In this document: positions 23,421 through 34,824 of the stretch, piece by piece
Layout: the number at the start of each line of letters is the position of its first letter
Position numbering within the stretch: position 1 is the stretch's first letter
Origin: Paraspadella gotoi
Taxonomy: Eukaryota > Chaetognatha
Length of the DNA stretch: 64,000 bases
Assembly (NCBI GenBank): GCA_051294375.1
Contig: CM119263.1
Coordinates: 10,222,620 to 10,286,619, forward strand
Direction: 5' to 3'
The notes under the pieces: model-generated
Told to the model about the DNA's origin: nothing
Database searches by the model: none
What the model saw: only the letters and a program-made list of their open reading frames with translations
Position numbers and translations under genes: made by a program

Positions 23421-24765
23421 AACCTTCACATAGGGATCAGCGAATCCAACTCGCGAGCGTCTTTTCCCCGAAACTGAACGGTTATGTTTTATGGGAGTAA
23501 TTCTTTTTTTTTGCCTGCGTCTAGGAAGGAGATCGGGGGGAGAAGCGGAAGGAAGGGAGGGAGTGAAGACGAAAGGGAGAAAATCCAAAACAAAGGATAT
23601 GGAGATTAGGCGAGAGTTGGTGGGGGGATGAGTTGTAGGAGGTTGTAGTGTGGGTAAATGGGTTTGGTGGGGATGGGGCCTCAAAAAACAAGCAGGGATG
23701 ATTAAAAGAATAAGGAAAAGTGTGAATAAATGATTGGTTGACGAAGATGGATCATGTTTGAAAGGTGGGCGGCACTTCTATCGAAAAAAAAAGGGAGGGC
23801 GTGGTGGAAAATATAGGGTCGCGATAGAAAGAGTGATTAAAGAGGTGGGCGTGGCCGGAGGTGTGAAAAAAAGGAAAAAAAAACCCAGGATGTTGAAGCT
23901 CGAAGGTGGCGAAGGAGAAATAAAAAGAGTTGAAGGATGAAATCGAGAAAATTATTTTTTTCTCTCTCTCTCATCTTTCTCTAGAGGAATGAAAGGAGGA
24001 AGAAAGGAAAAGAAAAAAAAGAGGCGAGATGAAATAAAGGAAGAGAATGGGAGATGGCGAGGAAGAAGGGAGGAAAGAAAAGATTTGATGAAGAGAAGAT
24101 AACTGAAAAAGAAAAGGAAGGCGAAAAGGAAGAGCCAGACGTTTATGTTTAAAGGACAAAATATGAGAAAAGGAAGAGGAAAAGAAAGAACAAAATTTTA
24201 AAAAATAGAAAAAAAAAGAAGGAGAAGATATAAGAAAAAAAAGAAAATTAAAACAAAAGGAAAGAAAATAAGAAGAAAAGTGAAAAGAAGAAGTAAAACA
24301 GCAAAAAGGAGAATTTTTTTTGGGGGGGAAAGTTTTGTTTCTCCTCCGAATGCAGGTGGTTGTTCCGAGTTCCGAGCGCCCAGGGCGAAACGGTTAAGAA
24401 AACGTCTGAATAAGAGTCTGTAGGCGCTGCTGTTGCAGATACAGTAGCTGCTGCTGCTGAAGATTTTGCTGCTGTTGCTTCTGTCTGCTGTTGTTGTCTT
24501 CGTTCAGTTGTCCTTGTTGCGATTGTCGATGTGAGCGATTTTGTCGTTGTCATTTTTTTCTGCTTTGACGAGACTCAGGTACGAAATAGAAGGTAATCAA
24601 GAAGGAAGTGAAACTGGCATGGAAAAAAAGGAAAAGTTAAAATACAAGAGAAAAACATGACGTGAAAGAAAGAGATTAAAGGGAGAAAGAAAAAGAGCGA
24701 CTGAGGCGCAAGAGAGAAAGAAAAAGAACGATATAAAGAAAGAAAGAGAAGAAGCAAAAAGAAAG
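23421..24765. other. purine-rich intergenic DNA
   Basis: G/A-rich plus strand with a small CTG-rich patch at 24425-24500. No convincing gene. Confidence 0.55.
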
Positions 24766-24766
24766 C

Positions 24767-24818
<52 letters not shown>

Positions 24819-24822
24819 AAAA
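24766..24822. repeat. (GAAA)n microsatellite
   Basis: About 13 GAAA units. GTC triplets follow at about 24893-24942 and 25030-25055. Confidence 0.93.
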
Positions 24823-25099
24823 GAAGAAGAAAAAAAATTTCTGGGTTTTTTTTTCTCTTTATTACTTCGCCGTCGAAAAATTTGTCTTTTATGTCGTCGT
24901 CGCTTTTGTCGTCGTCGTCTTCGTCGTCGTCGTCGTCGTCGAAACACGAAAAAGAAATAAAGGGAAAAAAACCACTAAACAAATATTTCACTGAATTCGT
25001 GACACTTTTTTTGTGAAGAATATCGTCGCTATCGTCGTCGTCATCGTCGTCGTCTCCCATTCGACTTTCAAATTCAATGTAATGGAGAAACAAAAATAA

Positions 25100-26256
25100 A
25101 ACAACCGAATCGCATATGTGACAATCTCTTCTCTCTGCTCTCTCTCTCTCTCTCTCTCTCTCCTCTCATCTCTCTCTCTCTCTCTCTCTCTCTACTCTCT
25201 CTCTCACACTCCTTCTTCAATCTCCCGATCTCTTTCACTCCTCTATTCTTTCGCTGAATTGGCATTAAAGACTCAAGATGGAAATGTTGGACTTTGTCAA
25301 ATCCTTTTTTTTATTCTTTTTCTTCTCTCATGGAGATTTTTTTCTTTCAAGTTTATTTGCTTTTTCAATTTACCAGGTTTTCCTTTTTTTATTTCTTTTA
25401 ACGGTCCACAACTTTTTTTTTTTGTTCGAGAAAGAGACTAATTTTATTGTCTCTCCTTCCTCTTTCCAAGCGCTCCGCCTTTTCCCATGCCCTTTTCCCT
25501 TTTCGCCATTCCATCGCCTCTTTCCCTGCCATGCCTTATTCCGCAATGCTACTTAAGTTCCTTTTTTGCCATGCATTTCTCATTTCCTAAAATTGCAACT
25601 CTCTTTATTTTGTTTTTCTTTGTGGGATTCGGTTATTTATCCTTTTCCCCCTTTAAAGAAGAAAACCTTGCACGTTTGCTAAATTAACCTCAGCCGAAGA
25701 AAAGTCACGCATAAAACTTATTCGCACGTACGCACGCAAATATTCACGCACGTACGCACGCACGCGCGCACGGTTCGTCCCTTGGACCAGTAATCAAAAT
25801 CTCAATCTCGATCCCCGCGGGAGGCGAAACATCTTCGCCTTTAATCGACGAAGTGGAGTCTGAGGCACGAACCGGTTTAACACTCTTGTTTGTTCTCGCT
25901 ATCACATTTGCACGCTCAAAAAAACCCCCACAACATTGGCACCTTTAATTGTTTACTATTTTTCCCAACAACCTTTACCCTTAAACAATCACAAGGGTTT
26001 TTTCCCCTGTTTTATATTCGTGCTCAAACGCAATTCACACTTTCGCATTTCACTCTCTCAAATTCACAGGTTCACAAACCCGCATCAAATTCACCCATAA
26101 CTCTGCTCCCTTATTCTCACTTTCACGAGAAGAAAGCCTCATTTTTTCCATCGTTATCTTTTCTCCTCTTTTCCGATCTCCTTTCTCAAAATGCCATTCT
26201 TGTTTCCCTCGTTCACCATTTTACACCTTTACTTTGCACATTAAAGCTTCTTCACT

Positions 26257-26318
<62 letters not shown>

Positions 26319-26800
26319 CGTCCCGCCCTTCTTTTCCATTCTATTCTCTTTTTTTATTTATATTTTTTTTTACTTTGTCGCCCACCCAACCGACTCAAAA
26401 CTTTCCTCCCTACCGTTCCTTAACATTTTTTTCCTCGCTTTACTCACTCCCTTCAACATTCTAGTCATTTCTTTCCTCTTCTACCCTTCGTCCTCTTTAC
26501 TTTTTTCCATTCCTCTTCCTTCATTTCAACGTTCCTTCTTTTTTTTCCCCTCGTTATTCATGCAAATCAATTCTTCTTACTTTATGCGGAATTCATCGTT
26601 GTGTTTGGAGAAACAAGTGTTATCTAGACTTTGTCTTGTTACTATTTCTCTCCGTCTCTATCTCTGTTTTTTTTCTCTCTGAAAACGTCTCTCTCTTTCT
26701 TTCTCTCTCTCTCTCTCTCATTTTCTTTCTTTCTTTTGAAAAAAAATGAAGCGAAACTTTGAAGAACTTTCCTCTCGACTTCACGAGACCAGTTGACTAA
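25100..26800. repeat. kilobase-scale pyrimidine-rich strand
   Basis: Over about 1.7 kb the plus strand is dominated by C and T, with (CT)n runs at 25140-25205 and 26262-26317. A CACG/TACG-rich patch occurs at 25720-25785. Frames read as Phe/Ser/Leu strings. No gene seen. Confidence 0.8.
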
Positions 26801-26838
26801 AAAGTCGCCACAAAAAAGATGAAGAAAAAAAAAAAAAA

Positions 26839-26976
26839 NNNNNNNNNNNNNNNNNNNNNNNNNNNNNNNNNNNNNNNNNNNNNNNNNNNNNNNNNNNNNN
26901 NNNNNNNNNNNNNNNNNNNNNNNNNNNNNNNNNNNNNNNNNNNNNNNNNNNNNNNNNNNNNNNNNNNNNNNNNNNN
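26839..26976. other. assembly gap, 138 N
   Basis: Undetermined bases after an A-run. Confidence 0.99.
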
Positions 26977-27073
26977 AGCCTCACCTCCCTTCTTCCCAAG
27001 ATCCGCTGCGATTTTCTTTCGTCCTTCGATATTTTTTTCCTATAATCTCCACCTCGCTGATAAATTTTTTTTT

Positions 27074-27261
27074 NNNNNNNNNNNNNNNNNNNNNNNNNNN
27101 NNNNNNNNNNNNNNNNNNNNNNNNNNNNNNNNNNNNNNNNNNNNNNNNNNNNNNNNNNNNNNNNNNNNNNNNNNNNNNNNNNNNNNNNNNNNNNNNNNNN
27201 NNNNNNNNNNNNNNNNNNNNNNNNNNNNNNNNNNNNNNNNNNNNNNNNNNNNNNNNNNNNN
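27074..27261. other. assembly gap, 188 N
   Basis: Undetermined bases after a T-run. Confidence 0.99.
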
Positions 27262-27436
27262 TTGTATCGATATTCTTCTTCTGTTCGTCGTCAGATCTGT
27301 CGCGATTTTTGTTTTAAACAGAAGGCGTACATCCGCATGCAATTACTCGATGCTTTTGATACAACCAGTTATTGCCCCTTATTGTCCCAATCGTTTCGGT
27401 GCAAATCACCGTTTTCTCCCGCATGTCACCGTCGCT

Positions 27437-27451
27437 GGTTGCTGGGCAACC
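27437..27451. promoter_or_regulatory. X-box-like palindrome
   Basis: GGTTGCTGGGCAACC is a perfect 6-base inverted repeat with a 3-base spacer and differs from the RFX consensus at one position. It lies in a short GC-richer island between two gaps (27262-27531), so the neighbouring gene, if any, cannot be seen. Confidence 0.3.
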
Positions 27452-27531
27452 CGTCCGACGTCACGCTATTGACCCCTTTCAGCTTCGGGACTAGAAGCGG
27501 ATCCTCGACATTGGAGGTATTAATGAAGACT

Positions 27532-27713
27532 NNNNNNNNNNNNNNNNNNNNNNNNNNNNNNNNNNNNNNNNNNNNNNNNNNNNNNNNNNNNNNNNNNNNN
27601 NNNNNNNNNNNNNNNNNNNNNNNNNNNNNNNNNNNNNNNNNNNNNNNNNNNNNNNNNNNNNNNNNNNNNNNNNNNNNNNNNNNNNNNNNNNNNNNNNNNN
27701 NNNNNNNNNNNNN
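27532..27713. other. assembly gap, 182 N
   Basis: Undetermined bases, followed by (GA)n. Confidence 0.99.
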
Positions 27714-27746
<33 letters not shown>

Positions 27747-28098
27747 AAAAAATAAAACTGGGTGGATCACTTTCCCCCTCTAAAGAGAAGGGGAAAACAG
27801 TTTACGAAAGATTGTATCAACAACATAGAAAAACAAAGAAAAGTTTGGAAAAACAAAGACGACGAAGAAAAAACAAAGACACTCACTTTGAAAAATAAAA
27901 ACATTTTGAAGTAAAAAAGGAGAATAACTGGGAAGAATCGTCGATTAAGTTCAAAGGAAATAAATAATAAAGGAAGGGGAAATAAAAAAAGAGAGAGTGC
28001 CAGAGACCAAGAAAGAAGAAAAAAAAAGGTATTGTGAGATCATAAGCAGTTTTCCATTGACAACTTTCTTAACGTCGGCCCTGTGACAACAAATTCGA

Positions 28099-28192
28099 TC
28101 ACGTGACTTATTTACAGTCCCATTTCGTCTCTCGAACCTCAAGATTCAATCACGTGACTTCGTTGACTTTGACTCGAGAAATGATGACGTCA
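28099..28192. promoter_or_regulatory. double E-box plus CRE cluster (copy 1)
   Basis: TCACGTGAC occurs at 28099-28107 and 28150-28158, and the full CRE palindrome TGACGTCA at 28185-28192. These match USF/MITF-type E-boxes and the CREB/ATF site. The same three sites recur in copy 2 at 33246-33254, 33297-33305 and 33331-33338. The spacing of two identical 9-mers and one 8-mer within 94 bases is unlikely by chance. The region also reads as coding-like on both strands, so promoter versus exon is unresolved. Confidence 0.45.
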
Positions 28193-28466
28193 TTGAGAGG
28201 AAAAACCTGACATCGCGATCGTTTGACGAACCACTTGACATCGGGGCGTCAAAGGATCGGCCTTTCGAGTGACATCTCGGTGGAAACAAGGAAGTAACGG
28301 GGCCCTTCATCTCCGCCGTCGATTTGGAGGAGTCGTTCAATTGTTTCAACGAATTTTAGATTAGCAAGACAACGTGGGAAGAAATATTCCATAGAGTTTG
28401 ACTTCTGATAACGAATTTCAAATATAAAAAAAAATATGGCGATATGATTTGTACCCGAACCAAATT

Positions 28467-28604
28467 TTCAAGATGATATGCGTCCTGTTATGACATCGGC
28501 AAGGCCGATTTGAATTTGATACAACATTGAGAGAAAGATATTTATTTTTTTTTGTGTGTGGAGGCGTCCAAAGACGATGACAAATGTTACAATATAAGCC
28601 GCGA
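28467..28604 (-). CDS. candidate exon encoding hydrophobic segments (unrecognised)
   Basis: After a T-rich acceptor (TTTTTTTAG, minus strand) the frame reads VAAYIVTFVIVFGRLHTQKK, then INIFLSMLYQIQIGLADVIT and ends near 28467. A membrane helix, a short basic loop and a second hydrophobic segment with an LAD motif loosely recall the TM1-loop-TM2 region of class A receptors, but the spacing between Asn and Asp is longer than usual and no other receptor motif is seen. Treat the resemblance as a guess. Copy 2 holds the same at about 33600-33755. Confidence 0.22.
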
Positions 28605-29458
28605 CTAAAAAAAAAACAACAAAAAAACATCGTAAATTCGAATTTGAGGCGACGTCGAGACGATGGCAGAAACAAAATCGATTAGAAACAAGAAACACAA
28701 CAAAAAACTGTTCTCTTTTTTTTTTTCATTTGAGGGCGAGTTTGAAGAGAGAGGAGAGAGTGGAAAAAGGGGAAAGGGGGCTGGGAGAGGAAGAAAGGTT
28801 GAAGTAGAGGGGAGAGGGGGCTAGAAGGGAGAGGGGAGAGAAACAGGGGGGCGAGAGTGGGTCTAGAAGGGAGAAGGGGAAAGGGTTCTTAAAGGGGGTA
28901 TAGAGGGGGTCTTGAAGCGAGAAGGGATGTTGGAGGGAAGAAAAGAGGATGGTGAATCGGGTGGCAAAGCGAAAAGGGAGAAGTCAATGTTTACCCTGGA
29001 AGTAAGAACCAAACGGTGATTTTTCAATCCGCCACAAGACGAATGGGTGGAGAGTAAACTTTGAAACGGAAGGGAAAAAAATGTTCCGATTCGTTTGTAT
29101 GACTTACTTTTTATGTAGAGGTTTTTCCTTATCATATAAAATATTCGAATTTAGTTGTTTTACCAATTTAGTCAATATAGCTCAACTGTTCATAAATCTT
29201 TCGGAACTTTTAAACATCGCAAAGAAAACAACTACCGGAGTCCATAAATCTATTTTATATTTAAAATAATAATATCGTCCGTCAAATCGATCACCGACAT
29301 GTCTCCCGCATTTGCACCGATCGTAAATTCACAAATTCACAATCGAGTTTCGACGATTCCGATCGTCAACTCGAAATCACAATCAATTTGATTCGATCGA
29401 TCGTAATTGCGAATTTACAATCACGAGGAAAATAAAACCCGCGAGCGAATTAACTCAG

Positions 29459-29686
29459 GCCGCATCGCCGCGCGCCGCTCGTTGGCACCAGAGATACGAC
29501 GCCGACGAGCGGGAACTAGCCCATATTTTCCGGTGGAGCGTGGAACGGTTCCAGCGCGAGGCCCATAAACCACGGATCAGACGGTTAGGAGTTGTCAGGC
29601 CCGACGTTGCCAGCGAATCCCTTCCAGGATCAGGCGGTTCACGTCTTGCAACTGGCAGCGTGAAAGAGGGAAGCGTTGGGAAATAA
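29459..29686 (+). CDS. candidate terminal exon, 75 codons (copy 1, unrecognised)
   Basis: Follows an acceptor AACTCAG and stays open for 75 codons to TAA. It reads AASPRAARWHQRYDADEREL, AHIFRWSVERFQREAHKPRI, then RRLGVVRPDVASESLPGSGG and ends KEGSVGK. Copy 2 (34597-34824) has the same length, no indels and one codon change (CTA to ATA, Leu to Ile), in contrast to the indel-rich flanks. Basic and aromatic composition, no membrane segment. The frame is also open for some distance before the acceptor. No domain recognised. Confidence 0.4.
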   Translation, partial: AASPRAARWHQRYDADERELAHIFRWSVERFQREAHKPRIRRLGVVRPDVASESLPGSGGSRLATGSVKEGSVGK

Positions 29687-30850
29687 AAAAAAAAAATAAT
29701 CACGAGGCGACGGTTTTGTTTTTGTTTTTTTGCTTAATATTTTAGATTGAGATTAAAATAGAAATCTTTTTTTTTTAATTTCAAACGAATTGAATGGACG
29801 TCGCGCGACTGGGAAAATATAATTACATCGTAAATTTGAATTTTTGTGTTTTGCTGCGTTTTTGTCATCTCGCTGATGATTTAAAATTCTATCTTACGCT
29901 TTATAATAAGGCAAATTACTCAAATTTCGCGTTAAATTGTACAAATTTCATAAAAAGCTTTTGACGTACAGTTATTGTCGAGTTCACTCCTTTCCTGTCG
30001 AAAACGAAATACCGAATCAAAAGTTCACCTCTTTTTTTTTTTCAAACGATTTCATTAAGTTACAAAAGTTTTTTTTTTTTTTCGTCCACTAAATTAATTC
30101 GGTAATTGAAGGAAATTATGAGTAGCGCTGAATACGGGGAAACGATCCTCGTCCTGTTTCGATGATTTTCAGCGCGACGGGGGAGTGACGTGGAACTTGT
30201 TGACGCGGGACGTTGTTGACGGTGGGCGTGGCCGTTGATTGACGCTGACGGGCAAGAAGGGAAAGCCGAGGGCGAATAAAATCGATTGTCTATTCTAGAA
30301 GTGAAGTAGAGAGGAATTGCTTCGCTCTAAGTCTAATTACAAAGCAGCGAAAGTCAAAACTTGTATCGAAAGGAGATTGAAGCGAAGGGTGTGGCAAAGA
30401 TCGAGGCGTGATGTAGATAAAACTCGATAGGATCGCCCGGGCGGATCGAAACTTTCGACGAGAACGATCGATCCAGATGTTCAACGAGGCGCCCTGCGTT
30501 ACCTTTAAGCCCGAGCTTCGAAGAAATATTGAGCTCGATTCAGAATGCGGAAGACTCAACTAAGAAGGAACTAAAAAAAAATCGTAATGTGGGTTGTAAC
30601 GTTGGTCGTAATGTACGGAGTACGTCCCATTGAAGTTAGCACAATTCGTCATTATCAAGTATTATCAGAATCCTCTTTGATCTCCCATCCAAACCTGTCC
30701 AAAGTCTATAAACAATGCAATCTGGTTAAACAATGAATCTAAATAATTAGGTTAAAAACTAAAAAAACTCTTTATCCAACCTCGAACCCAAGACAGCCTT
30801 TTCACGATGAAACGAGCTTAGACGTCACTCCACGGCGACAGACGGATTAA

Positions 30851-30994
30851 AGAGAGCTTTTTAAAAAAAGGTTTGAGGCGCGAAAATCTGGCGAAGAATC
30901 GGAGACCGAGTTTGGAGAGGTCGAGACTGATGACCCCGTAGTGGAGGCGGACGAGAAAGAGAGATCGATTACACGCGATTCGATGTCCCACTGA
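30851..30994 (+). CDS. candidate acidic C-terminal exon (copy 1, unrecognised)
   Basis: The frame reads RFEARKSGEESETEFGEVET, then DDPVVEADEKERSITRDSMS before TGA at 30992-30994. Strong G-first codon bias. In copy 2 (about 35985-36125) one deleted base breaks it. The same frame is closed just upstream by a TAA at about 30848-30850. Could be the end of the gene suggested by the neighbouring candidate exons. Confidence 0.28.
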   Translation, partial: RELFKKRFEARKSGEESETEFGEVETDDPVVEADEKERSITRDSMSH

Positions 30995-31275
30995 GGGAAA
31001 GAGGACAAGGTAGCGTTTAGAAATTTTATAAGAATAGAAGGACAAGGATTAAATGTACAAAGAAAAAGAAAGAATGAAATAAGAAAAATAACTTAATAAA
31101 AAAAAAGAAAAAAAAGTAAGGAAACAAAGATAGAGAATGAGATAGAGAAAGAAAAATAAAGAAAGTCAAGAAGGAAAAGAAGGCCAAAAAATACCCCGAA
31201 GCAAAATATGATTTTGTTTCTGGGGATTTTAGCTCCGTTTGACTTCGTTGTACAAATCATCGAAACCTTGTAGAT

Positions 31276-31350
<75 letters not shown>

Positions 31351-31592
31351 TTTTTTTGTGTTGCGTCGTGGTTCGTGGAAAAGAGTCGAAGGCTCCAACA
31401 AAGAAGACAAAATTTATTCCCGAGCAAAAAAAAAAAAAAAAAAAAAAAAAACGAAAAAAAGAAAAGAAAAGAAACAACAAAGAAATTTTTTTAAAGAAAA
31501 AGAAAATAAGGAAAAAAAGAATCGAAAACTCAAGAGCCGAAGGTGAGAGAAAATAAAAAAAACTTTTTTCTTAAAAAAATATATAATTTTAG

Positions 31593-31710
31593 TTCTAATG
31601 TTGTCGGTGTTGTTGTTGTGCTGGCGGATGGTTTAAAAAAATTGGTAGAAAGCAGAAAGCCGTCGCCCAATTGGTGGGAGGAGAAATGTCAACTGCATAA
31701 CGAAAGAAAA
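31593..31710 (+). CDS. candidate exon running into (GA)n (copy 1, unrecognised)
   Basis: After an acceptor-like AATTTTAG the frame reads SNVVGVVVVLADGLKKLVES, then RKPSPNWWEEKCQLHNERKS, and enters the (GA)n tract as an Arg-Glu repeat. The Val-rich start comes partly from a TGTTGT repeat. Weak. Confidence 0.18.
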
Positions 31711-31827
<117 letters not shown>

Positions 31828-32085
31828 AGGCATGCAGAAACAGAGATACAGACTCTCTGTTAGAAATTGAAATTAAACAAAGGGAGAGAAAGTCAAAGGA
31901 AACAAAAGACATACAATCAATGTTTCTCATGTTCATCTGTTTTTTTTGTTTCATGTTGTTTCTGTAAATTATCGATTTTAAATCTCAACTTTTTTGTTTC
32001 GCTACACGCACAACATTTTGTGAGTTCGAAAATAACGAAACGAAAGGCCTACTTGAAAAAGTAAATCTTTTGATTCGAGTTACAG

Positions 32086-32211
32086 AATACGAAGAATATG
32101 CCCCCGAAAATGAGAATAGGATGATAGCGAACAGGGAACATAGAACAAGGAACAAGGGACAAGAAAAAATAAAGAGAATGATACATATATTTAGGAAAAA
32201 AGACCTAGCAG
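32086..32211 (+). CDS. candidate internal exon with both splice sites (copy 1, unrecognised)
   Basis: Bounded by GAGTTACAG before 32086 and CAG|GTATGC at 32211/32212, both close to consensus. The 126-base interior reads YEEYAPENENRMIANREHRT, then RNKGQEKIKRMIHIFRKKDL, fully open and strongly charged. Copy 2 (about 37195-37314) has several deleted bases that break the frame. It is the best-bounded small exon in the duplicated segment. No family recognised. Confidence 0.35.
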
Positions 32212-32569
32212 GTATGCCAACCTTCTACTTCTTAATGTCATGCGTTTCGAAAATATCTTACTGTTTTCGTGGTTTTTTATTCCTTGGCGATGCCGAAATA
32301 TTCCGCGATGGACAATCTTGCCTTTTCCCACGATCACACGCGTCTTAAGATCACATTAGAAATGGATTAAATGGAATCACATCTCATCCTGGCGCAATCG
32401 ATCGCATCTAAAAATAGATCGACTTTACTCAATTGGTTTTGGTTTTGTTACGGCGCCTCGCGTCACCAATAAGGCGAAGGAGAACCCATTTTCCGTTTTG
32501 GGTTTTTGCTGTTTGATGTTTGGCGATGTTGCGAACTTTATTTATTATTTATTTATTATTAATTTTTTG

Positions 32570-32624
32570 AAATCTCCTCTCTCTTCTCTCATCTCTATCT
32601 CTCCTCTCTCTCTCCTCACTTCTC

Positions 32625-32661
<37 letters not shown>

Positions 32662-32841
32662 TTCTCTCTTTTCTTCTCTCCTCATTCTCAGCTTGTGATT
32701 TCATTTTAAAAAAGTATTGTTTTAAAAAAGTTTTTTTACTGCTTAATAAAATACAGAGGGATTTTTCCGTTTTTTTTCCTTTCGTTTTCATCCTTAAATC
32801 TTTAGCATTTCCTCTCTCTCTCCTCTCTCTCTCATCCTCTC

Positions 32842-32897
<56 letters not shown>

Positions 32898-33102
32898 CTC
32901 TCTCTCTCTCCTCTACCTTCTGCGTGAGATCTTCCTCTTTGCTCCAAAACCAAACTTCTCGATACAAGTTTTTTTTCCGAGAAAAAAATATTTCACCTTC
33001 TTTTTGTTTTTTCTTCTTTTTTCGAGTTTCGATTTTAAACAAGTTAGTTTCTTCTTCTTAATTGTTGAACTTTAAATTGTTTCTTTTGTTTCCTTTCTTC
33101 GA
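32570..33102 (-). repeat. repeated block A, inverted copy
   Basis: Reverse complement of 38068-38612 and of 44999-45537; same orientation as 43262-43641. Marked by the string that reads TACCTTCTGCGTGAGATCTT on the plus strand here and by TTTACTGCTTAATAAAATAC. Mostly CT repeats with A/T-rich ends; no gene. Confidence 0.88.
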
Positions 33103-33127
33103 NNNNNNNNNNNNNNNNNNNNNNNNN
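33103..33127. other. assembly gap, 25 N
   Basis: Exactly 25 N separating block A (minus) from copy 2 of the 4.6-kb duplication. Confidence 0.98.
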
Positions 33128-33171
33128 AAATAAAAAAAGAGAGAGTGCCAGAGACCAAGAAAGAAGAAAAA

Positions 33172-33418
33172 AAAAGGTATTGTGAGATTCATAAGCAGTT
33201 TTCCATTGACAACTTTCTTAACGTCGCCTGTGACAACAAATTCGATCACGTGACTTATTTACAGTCCATTTCGTCTCTCGAAGCCTCAAGATTCAATCAC
33301 GTGACTTCGTTGACTTTGACTCGAAAATGATGACGTCATTGAGAGGAAAAACCTGACATCGCGATCGTTTGACGAACCACTTGACATCGGGGCGTCAAAG
33401 GATCGGCCTTTCGAGTGA
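33172..33418 (+). CDS. candidate exon overlapping the E-box/CRE cluster (unrecognised)
   Basis: In copy 2 the plus frame reads RYCEIHKQFSIDNFLNVACD and NKFDHVTYLQSISSLEASRF. After a one-base shift near 33325 it reads VIERKNLTSRSFDEPLDIGA to an in-frame TGA (about 33417) that is present in both copies; coding-like sequence continues after it (GPFISAVDLEESFN). The minus strand over the same bases is also open (for example EFVVTGDVKKVVNGKLL). Strand and even coding status are undecided. No family recognised. Confidence 0.2.
33246..33338. promoter_or_regulatory. double E-box plus CRE cluster (copy 2)
   Basis: Duplicate of the cluster at 28099-28192 with identical core motifs although the bases between them contain one-base differences. 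Confidence 0.45.
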
Positions 33419-34596
33419 CATCTCGGTGGAAACAAGGAAGTAACGGGGCCCTTCATCTCCGCCGTCGATTTGGAGGAGTCGTTCAATGTGTTTTCAACGA
33501 ATTTTAGATTAGGCAAGACAACGTGGGAAGAAATATTCCATAGAGTTTGACTTCTGATAACGAATTTCAAATATAAAAAAAAAATATGGCGATATGATTT
33601 GTACCGAACCAAATTTTCAAGATGATATGCGCCTGTTATGACATCGGCAAGGCCGATTTGAATTTGATACAACATTGAGAGAAAGATATTTATTTTTTTT
33701 TGGTGTGTGGAGGCGTCCCAAAGACGATGACAAATGTACAATATAAGCCGCGACTAAAAAAAAAAACAACAAAAAAACATCGTAAATTCGAATTTGAGGC
33801 GACGTCGAGACGATGCAGAAACAAAATCGATTAGAAACAAGAAACACAACAAAAACTGTTTTTTTTTTTTTCATTTGAGGCGCGAGTTTGAAGAGAGAGA
33901 GAAGAGTGGAAAAAGGGGAAAGGGGCTGGGAGAGGAGAAAAGGTTGAAGCAGAGGTGAGAGGGAGTCTAGAAGGGAGAGGGGAGAGAAACAGGGGGGCGA
34001 GAGTGGGTCTAGAAGGGAAAGGGAAAGGGGTTCTTAAAGGGTATAGGAGGGGGTCTTGAAGCGAGAAGGGATGTTGGAGGGAAGAAAAGAGGATGGTGAA
34101 TCGGTGGCAAAGCGAAAAGGAGGAGTCAATGTTTACCCTGGAAGTAAGAACCAAACGGTGATTTTTCAATCCGCCACAAGACGAATGGGTGAGAGAGTAA
34201 ACTTTGAAACGGAAGGGAAAAAAATGTTCCGATTCGTTTGTATGACTTACTTTTTATGTAGAGGTTTTTCCTTATCATATAAAATATTCGAATTTAGTTG
34301 TTTTACAATTTTAGTCAATATAGCTCAACTGTTCATAAATCTTTCGGAACTTTTAAACATCGCAAAGAAAACAACTACCGGAGTCCATAAATCTATTTAT
34401 ATTTAAAATATAAATATCGTCCGTCAAATCGATCACCGACATTTCTCCCGCATTGCACCGATCGTAAATTCACAAATTCACAATCGAGTTTCGACGATTC
34501 CGATCGTCAACTCGAAATCACAATCAATTTGATTCGATCGATCTAATTGCGAATTACAATCACGAGGAAAATAAAACCCGCGAGCGAATAACTCAG

Positions 34597-34824
34597 GCCG
34601 CATCGCCGCGCGCCGCTCGTTGGCACCAGAGATACGACGCCGACGAGCGGGAAATAGCCCATATTTTCCGGTGGAGCGTGGAACGGTTCCAGCGCGAGGC
34701 CCATAAACCACGGATCAGACGGTTAGGAGTTGTCAGGCCCGACGTTGCCAGCGAATCCCTTCCAGGATCAGGCGGTTCACGTCTTGCAACTGGCAGCGTG
34801 AAAGAGGGAAGCGTTGGGAAATAA
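34597..34824 (+). CDS. candidate terminal exon, 75 codons (copy 2, unrecognised)
   Basis: Duplicate of 29459-29686. The only coding difference seen is REIAHIF here against RELAHIF in copy 1, a conservative change. Confidence 0.38.
   Translation, partial: AASPRAARWHQRYDADEREIAHIFRWSVERFQREAHKPRIRRLGVVRPDVASESLPGSGGSRLATGSVKEGSVGK

Noticed and set aside
28467-28604. Firm call of a class A receptor gene on the minus strand
   Set aside because: Only one hydrophobic pair with an LAD word is seen, spacing is atypical and no DRY or NPxxY region follows in either copy.
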